Source: Neisseriaceae bacterium PsAf
GTDB taxonomy: Bacteria > Pseudomonadota > Gammaproteobacteria > Burkholderiales > Neisseriaceae
Assembly (NCBI GenBank): GCA_017114885.1
Contig: WNLJ01000022.1
Location: 1-64,000, forward strand
Reading direction: 5' to 3'
DNA: 64,000 nucleotides
Position 1 is the stretch's first letter. Each line of letters opens with the position of its first letter. The notes beneath the pieces were generated by a model. The model did not search any database. It saw only the letters and a list, made by a program, of their open reading frames with translations, and was not told the origin of the DNA. This document shows, piece after piece, positions 29,369 through 39,295 of the stretch. A program made the position numbers and the translations under genes.

Positions 29369-31942
29369 CTATTTATTATAAGTAGATTGCACTAGATGAT
29401 ACAAAACATCTAGTGCTTCTTTAGGGCTCATATCATCTGGACTTAGATTTTGTATTTGTTGGACCAGTGCCTCATATAGGTCTTTGTACTCATCTTCTTT
29501 ATCATCAACTTCTTGCATGACTTGAAATAAATCCATTTGTGGTTGTTGATGAACCATTTCTTGTTCTTTTAATGCCATTAGTTTTTCAGCATTTTGTATG
29601 ATTTTTTTGGGTAATCCTGCCAATTTAGCTACCGCCACTCCGTAACTTTTCATGGCAGGTCCAGATTCTAAACGATGTAAAAAAACAATATGTTTTTTTT
29701 CTTCTATCGCCGATAAATGCTTATTAAAAATCATAGGAATATGGGCAGCCATTTCGGTTAATTCAAAATAATGCGTTGCAAACAAAGTAAAACTTTTATT
29801 TATAGTAGCCAGATAATCCAAAACCGCTCGTGCAATCACAGAACCATCTAAATTAGAAGTTCCACGTCCGACTTCATCCATCAAAACTAAAGAGTGTTCA
29901 GTTGCATGATTAAGAATATATGCCGTTTCAGACATTTCTACCATAAAAGTAGAGCGATTACTCGCAATATCATCCGAGGCACCGATACGAGTAAAGATTT
30001 TATCTATCGGTCCTAATGTTACTTTTTGGGCAGGTACAAATGACCCCATATGGGCCATTAATACAATCAAGGCATTTTGTCGCATATAGGTGGACTTACC
30101 GCCCATATTAGGACCTGTAATCAACATTATTTTTTGCTTATCATCCAGTACACAATCATTCGCCACATAGTGTTCCACTAATTCTGAGACGACTGGATGT
30201 CTACCTACTTGAATATCAATAGTAGGATAATTCACTAATGTTGGACAAATATAATTGCTTTGTATCGCTTTTTGACTAAAGGATAACAAAACATCTAAAG
30301 TAGCAACCGAGCGGGCAATCGTTTGTAACACACTAATATGCTTTTGTAATTCAATGACCAACGCTTCATACAGATATTTTTCTCGCTCCAAGGCTGATTG
30401 TTGAGCGTTCAGAACCCTTTCTTCTAATGCTTTTAATTCAGGTGTTACAAATCTTTCTGCATTTTTTAAAGTTTGTTTTCGGGTATAATCAGTGGGTGCT
30501 TGAGCCGCTTCTTTTTTACTTAATTCAATATAAAATCCTTGCACACGATTGTATTCAATTTTTAAAGTAGATAAGCCTGTTTTTTGCTGCTCTCTTTCTT
30601 GCATTTTAAGTAAGATATCATCAGCATGTGCTTGTAATTCTCGTAACTCATCTAACTGAGAATCAAAACCTGTATTAATTACATTGCCATCTCTGACCCA
30701 TACTGAAGGTTCAGGTAAAATGGCTTTCTCTAATAAATCAACAAGTTCTCCTCCTTGAGGAAAAGCCTGTTGTAATACTTGTAATAAACTACTTTGTAAT
30801 TCGTCTTTAATGACCAATTTTTCTAATATGCGTAAACTATCTCTAAGCGCAGATAAATCTCTAGGTCGTACACTCGCTAAGGCAATTCTGGCAATAATTC
30901 TTTCAATATCGACGATTTGTTTTAGTTGATAAAATAAGTTCGAAAGATCCAATTCAATTAATTCTGCTACGGCCTTTTGACGGGTTTCGATATGGGCATG
31001 ATTAGTTAATGGTTGATGTATCCATTGCTGTAATAAACGACTGCCCATATGAGTCGCACATTGATCAAGCACAGAAAATAAAGTAGGGGCTTTCTTTCCT
31101 GATAATGTATAAGTTAACTCCAAATTTCTTCTAGTTGCACTATCTAAGCTTATGTACTGTTCTTCTTTTTCCAAACTAAGCGCATCCAAATGTTTAGGTG
31201 CTTGTTGTTGGGTTAGCTGTACGTAGTGAATCAATGCTCCTGCTGCTGAAATAGCTAAAGAATGCTCGCTTGTATCCAGTCCAAATCCCAGTAAATCCTG
31301 CGTTTCAAAAAAATGAGTTAATACATTAAAAGCAGAGTCACTTTCAAAATGCCATTCATTCACATATGTTATTTTGTCTTGCCAACGAGCAGGAATACCT
31401 ACTCTTCTTGTTTCCTCTAGTAGAATCTCCGATACTTGAAGTCGTTCTAATTCATCTTCTAGCAGAGAATGAGGAATTTGTTTGGTTTTAAACTCTCCAC
31501 TTTCTAGGGATAACCAAGCTAAGCCATACTGTTTTTTCCCATAAGCAATCGCTACAATTCGATTGGTTTCTTTTTCAGAAAGGAGTGCGGCGTCAGTTAG
31601 CGTTCCAGGTGTAATAATCTTAACGATTTTACGTTCCACAGGGCCTTTACCTTGCCCAACTATTCCCACTTGCTCACAGATAGCCACACTTTTACCCTCT
31701 TTAATCAAACGAACTAAATATTGCTCTGCCGCATGATAGGGAACACCTGCCATTTTAATAGGCTCATCACCTATTTTCCCGCGTGAAGTCAATGTAATAT
31801 CTAGGATATTGGCTGCCTCTACGGCATCCTCTAAAAACAATTCATAGAAATCGCCCATCCGATAAAAAAGTAACTTATCCGGACACGTTTTTTTGATCTC
31901 TAAATATTGAGCCATCATAGGCGTCATTTTGTTATTTTGCAT
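29369..31942 (-). CDS. mutS: DNA mismatch repair protein MutS
   Basis: This 857-aa protein (E. coli 853) recognises mismatches and starts methyl-directed repair. It has the N-terminal '[28 protein letters not shown]', which contains the Phe-x-Glu mismatch wedge. Walker A 'GPNMGGKST' is near 610-618, followed by '[14 protein letters not shown]', '[14 protein letters not shown]' and 'FATHYFELT'. It appears intact, so the broken genes in this window are not explained by a visible mutS lesion. Confidence 0.97.
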   Translation of the reverse strand: MQNNKMTPMMAQYLEIKKTCPDKLLFYRMGDFYELFLEDAVEAANILDITLTSRGKIGDEPIKMAGVPYHAAEQYLVRLIKEGKSVAICEQVGIVGQGKGPVERKIVKIITPGTLTDAALLSEKETNRIVAIAYGKKQYGLAWLSLESGEFKTKQIPHSLLEDELERLQVSEILLEETRRVGIPARWQDKITYVNEWHFESDSAFNVLTHFFETQDLLGFGLDTSEHSLAISAAGALIHYVQLTQQQAPKHLDALSLEKEEQYISLDSATRRNLELTYTLSGKKAPTLFSVLDQCATHMGSRLLQQWIHQPLTNHAHIETRQKAVAELIELDLSNLFYQLKQIVDIERIIARIALASVRPRDLSALRDSLRILEKLVIKDELQSSLLQVLQQAFPQGGELVDLLEKAILPEPSVWVRDGNVINTGFDSQLDELRELQAHADDILLKMQEREQQKTGLSTLKIEYNRVQGFYIELSKKEAAQAPTDYTRKQTLKNAERFVTPELKALEERVLNAQQSALEREKYLYEALVIELQKHISVLQTIARSVATLDVLLSFSQKAIQSNYICPTLVNYPTIDIQVGRHPVVSELVEHYVANDCVLDDKQKIMLITGPNMGGKSTYMRQNALIVLMAHMGSFVPAQKVTLGPIDKIFTRIGASDDIASNRSTFMVEMSETAYILNHATEHSLVLMDEVGRGTSNLDGSVIARAVLDYLATINKSFTLFATHYFELTEMAAHIPMIFNKHLSAIEEKKHIVFLHRLESGPAMKSYGVAVAKLAGLPKKIIQNAEKLMALKEQEMVHQQPQMDLFQVMQEVDDKEDEYKDLYEALVQQIQNLSPDDMSPKEALDVLYHLVQSTYNK

Positions 31943-32050
31943 AAGTCTTCAAGATGATATTTTCCTTTATTTTAACCCTGTGTAGAATAAATTGTCCAAA
32001 TCATTTGATTTATTCTAAAATAGGCTATTATTTATTGAATTATACGAATT

Positions 32051-33694
32051 ATGAATTTTATTAATCAAACCGCTATTTGGGCACAATTACATCAACATCA
32101 ACGTGCTACTCATTATCTGCATATGCGTGATTTATTTGCGCAGGATCCTGAACGCTTTAACAAAATGCATCAGAAATTAAATGGTTTATTATTTGATTAC
32201 AGTAAAAATCGCATTACAGAAGATACACTCAAGCTATTAATCGAGTTGGCAGAAACAGCTCAAATTAAGGAATGGATTGATAAAATGAGAACAGGCAAAG
32301 CCATTAACCTGAGTGAGGATAGGCCTGTATTACACACTGCGCTCAGGCAACCCAAAACAGCAAATATCTACGTTGCTGAAGAAAATGTCATTCCTAAAAT
32401 TCATGAGGAATTAGACAAATCATTGAACTTAGCAGAACGAATCCGTCAACAAGATTACTTAGGTTTTTCTGGAAAACCTATTACCAACATTGTGAATATT
32501 GGAATTGGTGGCTCTGATTTAGGACCAAGGATGCTTTACGTTGCGTTAAGACCTTATCACCATGAAAAAATTAATGTGTATTATGTTTCCAATGTGGATG
32601 CTGCACATCTAGGAGAAACCTTAAAAGATTTAAATCCTGAAAATACCTTATTTATTATTGCCAGTAAGTCTTTCACCACGCCTGAAACCTTATTAAATGC
32701 CATGACTGCTAAAAAATGGTTTATCGAGAAAACCCAAACCACTAATATTAGTCAACATTTTTTAGCTATTACCAGCAATAAACAAGCAGCGTTAGATTAT
32801 GGCATTGCCGAAGATAATATTTTTGGCATGTTTGATTGGGTAGGTGGTCGATATTCTTCTTGGTCTTCTATTAGTCTTTCGGTTATGTGCGCTATTGGAC
32901 GCGATAACTTTTTAGAATTTCTTGAAGGCGGTAGAAATATGGATGAGCATTTTTTCTCTAGCCCTTACTCTGAAAATATTCCTATTTTGATGGGGTTAAT
33001 TGGTGTTTGGTACAATACTTTTTATCAAAGCAGCAGTCACGCTATTATTCCTTATGATCATAGTTTAAGACGCTTTCCTGCTCATATCCAACAATTGGAT
33101 ATGGAAAGTAACGGAAAAAGAACGGGTCGAAATGGTGAGCATTTAGATTTTGATACGGGAGCAGTTATTTGGGGCGAAGAAGGCGTTAATTGCCAACATG
33201 CTTTTTTCCAACTTCTTCATCAAGGAACTCGTTTGATTTGCTCTGACTTTATTGTGATTGCGAATAGCTTTTACCCTGAACAAAATAATCAACATCAAGT
33301 ATTGGTCGCTAATGCTCTAGCTCAAACCAGAGCTTTAATGCAAGGCAAAACTGAAGCTGAGGTTTATCAAGAATTGGATTATTTACCTGGAATTGAACGG
33401 GACAAACTAGCGCCACAAAAATTTTTCCCAGGCAACCAGCCAACCAATACCATCTTCTTAGAACGATTAACGCCTTTTAATTTAGGAATGCTCTTGGCTT
33501 TATACGAACACAAAGTATTTGTACAAGGCATTATTTGGGGAATTAATTCTTTTGACCAATGGGGTGTTGAGTACGGAAAAGTATTGGCAAAAAATATTGA
33601 ACCTCTATTATCTAGTGAGGACACTACCCAATATGATTCTTCTACCAATCATTTGATTGATTACTTTAGAAAGCACAATAAACCAAATGCATAA
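32051..33694 (+). CDS. pgi: Glucose-6-phosphate isomerase
   Basis: This 547-aa enzyme (E. coli 549) interconverts glucose-6-P and fructose-6-P. It shows the sugar-phosphate-binding 'IGIGGSDLGPRM', 'SKSFTTPETL', 'GGRYSSWSSI', the 'EEGVNCQHAFFQLLHQGT' catalytic segment and 'FDQWGVEYGKVLAKNI' with the catalytic Lys. Its stop overlaps the start of pncC by 8 nt. Confidence 0.97.
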   Translation: MNFINQTAIWAQLHQHQRATHYLHMRDLFAQDPERFNKMHQKLNGLLFDYSKNRITEDTLKLLIELAETAQIKEWIDKMRTGKAINLSEDRPVLHTALRQPKTANIYVAEENVIPKIHEELDKSLNLAERIRQQDYLGFSGKPITNIVNIGIGGSDLGPRMLYVALRPYHHEKINVYYVSNVDAAHLGETLKDLNPENTLFIIASKSFTTPETLLNAMTAKKWFIEKTQTTNISQHFLAITSNKQAALDYGIAEDNIFGMFDWVGGRYSSWSSISLSVMCAIGRDNFLEFLEGGRNMDEHFFSSPYSENIPILMGLIGVWYNTFYQSSSHAIIPYDHSLRRFPAHIQQLDMESNGKRTGRNGEHLDFDTGAVIWGEEGVNCQHAFFQLLHQGTRLICSDFIVIANSFYPEQNNQHQVLVANALAQTRALMQGKTEAEVYQELDYLPGIERDKLAPQKFFPGNQPTNTIFLERLTPFNLGMLLALYEHKVFVQGIIWGINSFDQWGVEYGKVLAKNIEPLLSSEDTTQYDSSTNHLIDYFRKHNKPNA

Positions 33695-34163
33695 TTCTTT
33701 ATTAAACACATTAAGTGAATTGTTAGTTGCTAAAAATTTAATCATTACTACTGCTGAATCTTGTACTGGTGGTTTATTGGCAAATTATTTAACCAATTTA
33801 TCAGGTAGCTCGCAATGGTTTGAACTAGGTTTTGTGACCTATGCCAATAGTGCTAAAAGCAATATATTAGGGGTTAAACCAGAAACATTGGCACAATATG
33901 GTGCAGTGAGTAAACAAACGGTAGTAGAAATGGCAACTGGAGCTTTGGAAAAATCAGCAGCGAATATCGCAATTAGTATTTCAGGAATTGCAGGACCTAC
34001 TGGAGCAACGCCTCAATATCCTGTTGGCTCTGTGTGGTTTGCTATTGCTTCTCAAAACACAATCAAAACTTATTTACAACATTTTTCTGGAGATAGGTTA
34101 AATGTGAGAGAAAAAGCAACGCAATATGCTATTCACGAACTCATTAATTTCATCCAAGATTAA
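33687..34163 (+). CDS. pncC: Nicotinamide-nucleotide amidase (CinA C-terminal family)
   Basis: This 158-aa stand-alone CinA C-terminal domain protein deamidates NMN to NaMN in NAD recycling. Diagnostic segments are 'TTAESCTGG' with the catalytic Ser near 23, 'YANSAK', 'GAVSKQTVVEMA', 'ISISGIAGPTGATPQYPVGSVWFA' and 'REKATQYAI'. I chose the ATG at 33687 over an upstream ATT at 33657 because it gives the family's normal length and N-terminus. It overlaps the pgi stop by 8 nt. Confidence 0.92.
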   Translation: MHNSLLNTLSELLVAKNLIITTAESCTGGLLANYLTNLSGSSQWFELGFVTYANSAKSNILGVKPETLAQYGAVSKQTVVEMATGALEKSAANIAISISGIAGPTGATPQYPVGSVWFAIASQNTIKTYLQHFSGDRLNVREKATQYAIHELINFIQD

Positions 34164-34216
34164 TCATTGACTTGAATTAAATACAATTACCACCACCTTA
34201 TTGCTAATCATTTAGT

Positions 34217-34249
34217 CATTTATCATTTATCATTTATCATTTATCATTT
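34217..34249 (+). repeat. 7-bp tandem repeat (CATTTAT)n before yqaE
   Basis: Four perfect copies of CATTTAT (34217-34244) plus a partial fifth lie immediately before the AGGAG ribosome binding site of the yqaE gene. Heptamer tracts in leaders can change length by slippage and tune expression. Copy-number variation is not demonstrated. Confidence 0.85.
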
Positions 34250-34265
34250 TAGGAGAATATAAAAT

Positions 34266-34463
34266 ATGCGTTTAATCATTGCTTTGCTTTTACCTTGGTT
34301 ATTATTTTTTACTATTGGTAGACCTTTTGCTGTTATCTTATGTTTAATACTACAGCTAACCATACTGGGATGGTTACCAGCTTCCATATGGGCAGTATAT
34401 GCACTTAGCCAGTATAAAACGGACAAAAAGCTTGAAAATTTAAAGAAGGATTATCAATCATAA
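34266..34463 (+). CDS. yqaE: YqaE/Pmp3 family membrane protein
   Basis: This 65-aa UPF0057/Pmp3 protein has two hydrophobic helices (about residues 3-21 and 24-48) with the family pattern 'LPWLLFFTIGRP' and 'LQLTILGWLPASIWAVYAL'. Family members are stress-responsive inner-membrane proteins. The gene has a strong AGGAG and follows the heptamer repeat. It marks the left border of the accessory stretch. Confidence 0.9.
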   Translation: MRLIIALLLPWLLFFTIGRPFAVILCLILQLTILGWLPASIWAVYALSQYKTDKKLENLKKDYQS

Positions 34464-34896
34464 TTTATTTAATGACGACTATTAATCTCAATCAATCTTT
34501 TCCTTGTGCAAATAAACTATAAATCCACATATTAATTATTAAAGTTAACGCAGTAGCAAGAAGATACATCCTCCTTGCTTTGTTTTTGTTTCTAAAAAAC
34601 AACGAATGCTCATATTATTTTTAATAAAAAATTAGATTAGCTTTTTTCTTTGAAATATTTGAGATAAGTCCAATTGGATAGTCTTAATGTCCTCAATATA
34701 TGACTATCAAAAAATTAATCACATTACTATTCAAAGCAAGACAATAAAGATAAAAAATCAGATAACAGCAATAGATAAAAAGTGGATAATTTTTCTGTTA
34801 GGGAACCCAATTCTATAACTTCAGCTAGAACGTGTAGTAGGTGTTTTGATTTACCCCAAAGCATCTAGCCAACTGACCGAGATGATGGAGAACATA
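34464..34896. other. 433-bp intergenic stretch before the primase-like gene
   Basis: No supported gene lies here. A hairpin with arms AGCAAGAAG and CTCCTTGCT (34555-34563 with 34571-34579, one mismatch) followed by a T-rich run to about 34593 could terminate yqaE transcription. The rest is AT-rich and ends with the GGAG (34887-34890) of the next gene. A TTG-started extension of the next frame from 34846 is possible but less likely. Confidence 0.5.
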
Positions 34897-36168
34897 ATGA
34901 CTCGTATAGAATTTGAAAACATGCTTAAATATATTGATCCAAACAATATTAATATTTGGACTGAGGTAGGTACAGCCATTAAAAGTGAGTTTGGAGATAG
35001 TGGTTTTGATTTATGGGATCAATGGTTACAAAAAGAGTCCAACTATAATGCTCGTATCTCTAGAAATAATTGGGATTATTTTAAAGCAGAAGATATTGAT
35101 CCAACAATATTGTTAAATTTAGCTAGGGAAGGTGGTTATGCCCCAACAAATACAGCTGATACATATACGGTTCAATCACCTCTCAACATCAAAGGCGCTA
35201 TTGGCCATTTAGCTAAGAGAAAGGCCCAGGAGCAAAAGTTTAAAGAAAAAGAACTCAGACAAGAAACCAAAAAAGAATCTAACAATATCTGGTTAAATGC
35301 CCAAGAGGTTGGCATACATCCCTATTTACTGGAAAAGAATATCACACACCCTGATGTCATCGGTCGTTTACGTCAAACAATAATTGCCAATAAAAATTTC
35401 TTACTGGTTCCCATACAAGATATTCAGGGTAACATTCATTCTTTACAATATATTAGTACAGATGGTAGCCAATATTTCGCCGAATATTCAGACATTAAAG
35501 GGCACTTCTTTTTGATAGGCAATCAAGAAACGGCAACAAAAAAGGTCATAATAACAGAAGAACTAGCAACTGGCTCTTCATTATATGAAGCCACTCAAAC
35601 TCCTGTTATTGTGACCTTTAATGCTGATAACCTTTTATCTGTCCTAAAAACTTTAGAGCTGAATCAATTTTCGGATAACTATTTAGTGGTTTTTGAATAT
35701 GATACCAGTATCTCTAGTATAGAAAAATCCTTAAAAATTAGAGCAATACGCCCTGATATCCAAATTCTAATGCCTTCATTTAATCAAACAGATACTGATC
35801 TATTTTTACATTTATACGGTAAACTCCCTTCTAATTTTAATGATTTACACCTTGTTTCAGGGATAGAAGCGGTAGCTGAACAAATTCAAAATAAACGACA
35901 CCATCATCAATCAGAACTAACTAGTAGGACTATTCAGACAATTAAACAAGAGTCACTAACTAGTAAACATCATGAGAATAAGCATCTCTATGACAATCTG
36001 ATTGTACAAGATCTAAGACTAGAATTAAATGATGATATCGATTCAGAAACAACATCGTTTGAGAAGAAACAATCTAGCCCTCATCGGCACGTTGACATTC
36101 AATTTCATATTGAAGTCAATCCTAGCAAGCATCAAACTAAACCAGAAAGAAAACCAATATCAGAATAA
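34897..36168 (+). CDS. Primase-like protein with PriCT-type and degenerate Toprim regions
   Basis: This 423-aa protein starts at an ATG preceded by GGAG (spacing 6). Residues 1-75 resemble the PriCT-type domain of plasmid/phage primases ('WTEVGTAIKSEFG', 'WDQWLQKESNYN'). Residues about 160-320 follow the Toprim layout of P4/TraC-type primases: 'LLVPIQDIQGNIHSLQYIS', 'GHFFLIG', 'VIITEELATGSSLYEAT', 'VTFNADNL' and 'DTDLFLHLYG'. The usual acidic DxD strand reads 'VVFEYD', so catalysis is doubtful. The C-terminal 100 residues are polar and probably disordered. There is no helicase domain. It is of mobile-element origin and may be a remnant or a secreted primase. Confidence 0.65.
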   Translation: MTRIEFENMLKYIDPNNINIWTEVGTAIKSEFGDSGFDLWDQWLQKESNYNARISRNNWDYFKAEDIDPTILLNLAREGGYAPTNTADTYTVQSPLNIKGAIGHLAKRKAQEQKFKEKELRQETKKESNNIWLNAQEVGIHPYLLEKNITHPDVIGRLRQTIIANKNFLLVPIQDIQGNIHSLQYISTDGSQYFAEYSDIKGHFFLIGNQETATKKVIITEELATGSSLYEATQTPVIVTFNADNLLSVLKTLELNQFSDNYLVVFEYDTSISSIEKSLKIRAIRPDIQILMPSFNQTDTDLFLHLYGKLPSNFNDLHLVSGIEAVAEQIQNKRHHHQSELTSRTIQTIKQESLTSKHHENKHLYDNLIVQDLRLELNDDIDSETTSFEKKQSSPHRHVDIQFHIEVNPSKHQTKPERKPISE

Positions 36169-36490
36169 GGTATAGAGCTCGATCATTTTAAATTGTTGCC
36201 TAAGCCATAAAAGTCTCTAGCGATTGTATATCGTATTTAGCAAATAATGAAGTGGGGACCCATGAGCTTATCATCCATTAAAACCGATTAATTTTAAATA
36301 CGTGGATAACCTTATAGCACAAGGCAAGACTAAGGAAGTCTATGAGTATTTGGCCAATTAAGTGTGATTCAAATACGACAATTTAAGTAGTATGATGCTT
36401 AAACCCTACATTTTAGAATTTATTTTTATTAAATTTTATTCTACAATCAGTAGGTTAATTGGCTATATTATCATTTTAGGGGAGTTAAAA
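36169..36490. other. 322-bp region between the primase-like gene and the lipoprotein
   Basis: This region holds a decayed copy of the effector 5' end (36262-36416) and the ribosome binding site AGGGGAG (36478-36484) of the lipoprotein gene. Nothing else was recognised in 36169-36261. Confidence 0.6.
36262..36416 (+). pseudogene. Degenerate remnant of an effector gene N-terminus
   Basis: From ATGAGC at 36262 to about 36385 the DNA is clearly homologous to the start of the effector at 37345 (both contain the words TATGAGTATTTGGCCAAT and ATTAATTTT, and a near-identical CACAAGGCAA segment). It carries early stops and indels. A second block at 36394-36416 (ATGCTTAAACCCTACATTTTA) resembles the later codons for 'MLKPYI' at 37607-37624, so an internal deletion has removed the rest. 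It is a leftover of a third effector copy or of an in-place duplication. Confidence 0.8.
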
Positions 36491-37342
36491 GTGCATTTTC
36501 GAGCAGACATCGCCCGCTTGGGTACTTGCAGTTTGTTAGGATTATTATTAATCAGTTGTGGTGCTAAAGAAGAACCATACCCACAAGAATACATGACTGA
36601 AGCACAAAAACAAGAATTAGCCAACAGAACGCCTGAAGAAATTGCTGAACGCGAAGCGTATGCTTGTGCCACTGTAGGCAGTGGTCTACAAGTCAAAGTA
36701 CCTAAAGAATACATTACTTCTCGCATTGAATACAACGACATTAATTATTGGGGTGGTGGCGGTTGGGAAAATCGCTTTCGCTGGTGCGATAACCGTGCAG
36801 CCTCGGTTCCAATTGCCGTTAAATGGCCTGATTTAATCCCTGCGAGTGAAAAAAGTTTTAATGGTGATGAGCCTGATACTGTGTTGTATATTTTTCAAAG
36901 CATTACCAATGATAATAATAATAATAAACGTACTCCTAATGGCATGAATTTAATCCACCAAGATAGTTTAAAAAACATTGGTTATTTTTTACGTAAATCC
37001 ATGGCGCCTATACCTGAGGGCTTAAAGCTGGATATCACCTACCGTGAAGATTTGGATTTACAACAAGCCACTTTAAACACCACGGTGGATGAAGATGATC
37101 TCACCAGACTATTTAAAAACTATTATTTTTGGCATGAAACGCCAACAGGTCAAGTGGATTTTATTGCCTACTGTACTGATTTTCAAGATTACGTCTCACG
37201 TTGCAATGGACTCTATGATCCGCCCGATAAAGAAATGACTATCGATCTATATTTCCCCATGACTTTATTGGGCGAATGGAAAGAGTTAAAAAACCAAGGT
37301 TGGCAATTATTACAATCATTTGAAGTTCAAAAAGAGGATTAA
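36491..37342 (+). CDS. Putative immunity lipoprotein paired with the downstream effector
   Basis: This 283-aa lipoprotein starts with GTG at 36491 behind AGGGGAG. The longer open frame from 36392 begins inside the effector remnant and is unlikely to be the real start. The signal peptide ends in lipobox 'LISC' with Cys23. The mature part has 'WGGGGWENRFRWCDNRAASV', an Asn-rich loop ('NDNNNN') and a C-terminal domain homologous to the partial protein at 1-475. No family name is secure. The effector starts 2 nt downstream, the same arrangement as at the left edge, so binding and neutralising that toxin is the inferred role. Confidence 0.75.
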   Translation: MHFRADIARLGTCSLLGLLLISCGAKEEPYPQEYMTEAQKQELANRTPEEIAEREAYACATVGSGLQVKVPKEYITSRIEYNDINYWGGGGWENRFRWCDNRAASVPIAVKWPDLIPASEKSFNGDEPDTVLYIFQSITNDNNNNKRTPNGMNLIHQDSLKNIGYFLRKSMAPIPEGLKLDITYREDLDLQQATLNTTVDEDDLTRLFKNYYFWHETPTGQVDFIAYCTDFQDYVSRCNGLYDPPDKEMTIDLYFPMTLLGEWKELKNQGWQLLQSFEVQKED

Positions 37343-37344
37343 GC

Positions 37345-38711
37345 ATGAGCAACCGTCATCAATTAAAACCCATTAATTTTGAATACGTAGGTAGCCTCAT
37401 GGCACAAGGCAAAACCAAAGAGGTCTATGAGTATTTGGCCAATGAGTGTGATTCGCAATACGCCAAATTAGCCTTGGGACTAGTGGATGAGCGCAATCAA
37501 ACAATTGCCGGCTTAGCGGCCGTGGATCATTTAAAAACCATTGCCCAAGAGTACCTCCCAATGACCCCTTAGATAATACTGAAATTAGACAAATTATGGA
37601 CGATATGTTAAAACCTTATATTGACATAATGAAAAGACAACAAAAAAGAGAAAATTATGAAGAAGCCACCTATGATCAAGCACACACTTTCCATACCGTA
37701 GTATTCGGTAGGCACCATCTCCCGCCGCAAGCCTGGACTTTAGATCCATTGAGCACCTTACCCAAAGAACAGTACGATGATTTATGGGATCTTTCCCTTG
37801 TTGCCGCAGGAGATAAAGACAAAGAAATGGCTATTGGTACAGAAATTCTAGGAGCCTTAGCAGAACGCAGAAATAGCCGTGACTATGCGGTTGCAGATAT
37901 TGCCAGAAAACCCACTGCTGATTTCCCTCAAACCTTACAAGAATTAAAAACAGTTTGTACAGAACGACAGGAATTATTTAAATGGAGAAATATTAGCCTT
38001 AATAATGCTATGGCCCATGTCGATACCTATTATTATGGTGCAAAGTATGCCACTCAACATCCTATCCAATTAGGTACTGTCGTGGTCAAGTGGGCAAATA
38101 ACCCTTTTAACGTTGAAACAGTATCAAAAGTTTGCTCTAGCGTACTGAAAGGAGAGATGGATAATTTTTCAGAAGCGATTCAACAAGGGAAAAATAATAC
38201 CTCTCCCAAACAACCTAAAATCGAACCCACCGCGCCAATATTACAAAATAATCCTTATTTTAATAATCCCCTCGATCCATACCAACAACAACAAAAAGTT
38301 AATGATATCCTCTATCCGCATCAAAAGACTTCTGCAATCAAACAACCCGATGCATCACGCGAGGCGACCACTCAAAACATCGCTCAATCACAAGCGGATG
38401 AAATTTGGAACGGGATGACCTTGCCTCAACTCCGAAAATACGCAATCAAACAAGGTGTAGATCCTGATTTAACCAATGGTGGAGACGATGATATCGATAT
38501 TGCCTCTATTGGCAACGCTCTCAATAATCGGGAAATTTTAGATATTGCCTACCAACGTATTGAAAATTCAACTTTTGGTCAAGAGATAAAACAATTGAGC
38601 ATCGAAGTCGTACAAGAAGAAGAACAAAAACAAGCTCAGATTGCATTGGCTCAAGAAACACAAGCACGAGAAATTGAAAAAATGACCATAAAAGCTCGTT
38701 CAATTGGCTAA
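37345..38711 (+). pseudogene. Effector paralogue split by a one-base frameshift
   Basis: The first 72 codons stop at TAG 37570-37572. A second frame in the -1 phase carries on to 38711. Reading one extra C in the CCC at 37557-37559 joins them as '...IAQEYLPNDPLDNTEIRQIMDDML...', and the join aligns with the paralogue at 479-1711 ('VAKETQ...SSAEIDNIMYNMAEGY'). The restored protein is about 455 aa with the shared N-terminal domain, a Pro/Gln-rich linker near 300-330 and a Gln/Glu-rich C-terminal helix. I cannot see a clear XVIPCD here, only the Q-rich tail. It is either recent inactivation or a phase-variable tract. Confidence 0.75.
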
Positions 38712-38727
38712 TAAAAAGGAAGTATAG

Positions 38728-39246
38728 ATGTCAAACAATGAAAATGAAATGATTAATAAATTAATGAAACAATCCATTCTCTTTGGCAAGCAAACACAAC
38801 AAGCCTTGGATGAACTACAAGAACTCAGACGGGAACTACAGCAACTTCCCAGTACTGTAGAAAAACAAGCTAAAAATACAATCTATAATGTTACTAAAGA
38901 TAGTTATCAGCGTTTTGAGGAAAGCTCAAATACCATGATTAATAAAATTGATCATAGCGGCATGCGCTTTGTGCAAGCAACACAATATGTAGATAATCGT
39001 ATGAAAAAATATCAATTATGGGGTATTGGTTCCTCTATTATCATCGCTTTACTAATCATTGCACTACCTAGCTTATACATTTACTCTAAAAAACAAGAAA
39101 TTCGCGCCATACATCATACTGCCGAAGTTCATAAGGCCATGCAACAGTATCATTTCAATTTATGTGGTGATAAACTTTGTATTAAAGTGGATCGCAACGA
39201 TCCTATTTGGAAAAATGATAAAGATTATCTGATTGTAAAACAGTAG
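38728..39246 (+). CDS. Coiled-coil single-pass membrane protein, unknown
   Basis: This 172-aa protein has residues 1-90 amphipathic and Gln/Glu/Lys-rich with heptad character ('ALDELQELRRELQQLPSTVEKQ'). One membrane helix lies at about 93-115 ('LWGIGSSIIIALLIIALPSLYIY'), followed by a short external or cytoplasmic tail with 'NLCGDKLCIKVD', a Cys-x4-Cys loop. The gene starts 16 nt after the effector frame with GGAAG, so it is probably in the same transcript. The layout recalls accessory proteins of plasmid mobilisation systems (MobB/MbeB-like), but the sequence does not prove it. Confidence 0.6.
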   Translation: MSNNENEMINKLMKQSILFGKQTQQALDELQELRRELQQLPSTVEKQAKNTIYNVTKDSYQRFEESSNTMINKIDHSGMRFVQATQYVDNRMKKYQLWGIGSSIIIALLIIALPSLYIYSKKQEIRAIHHTAEVHKAMQQYHFNLCGDKLCIKVDRNDPIWKNDKDYLIVKQ

Positions 39247-39295
39247 TAATGATCCCGTAAAAAAATCGTTATCCAGAAAAGATTCTAGAATTCAT

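Noticed and set aside
34217-34249. CRISPR array
   Set aside because: The repeats are 7 bp and directly adjacent, with no spacers and no cas genes.
36392-36490. N-terminal 33 residues of the lipoprotein frame
   Set aside because: This part reads through the effector remnant and lacks a ribosome binding site. GTG 36491 has AGGGGAG and starts a proper lipoprotein signal.
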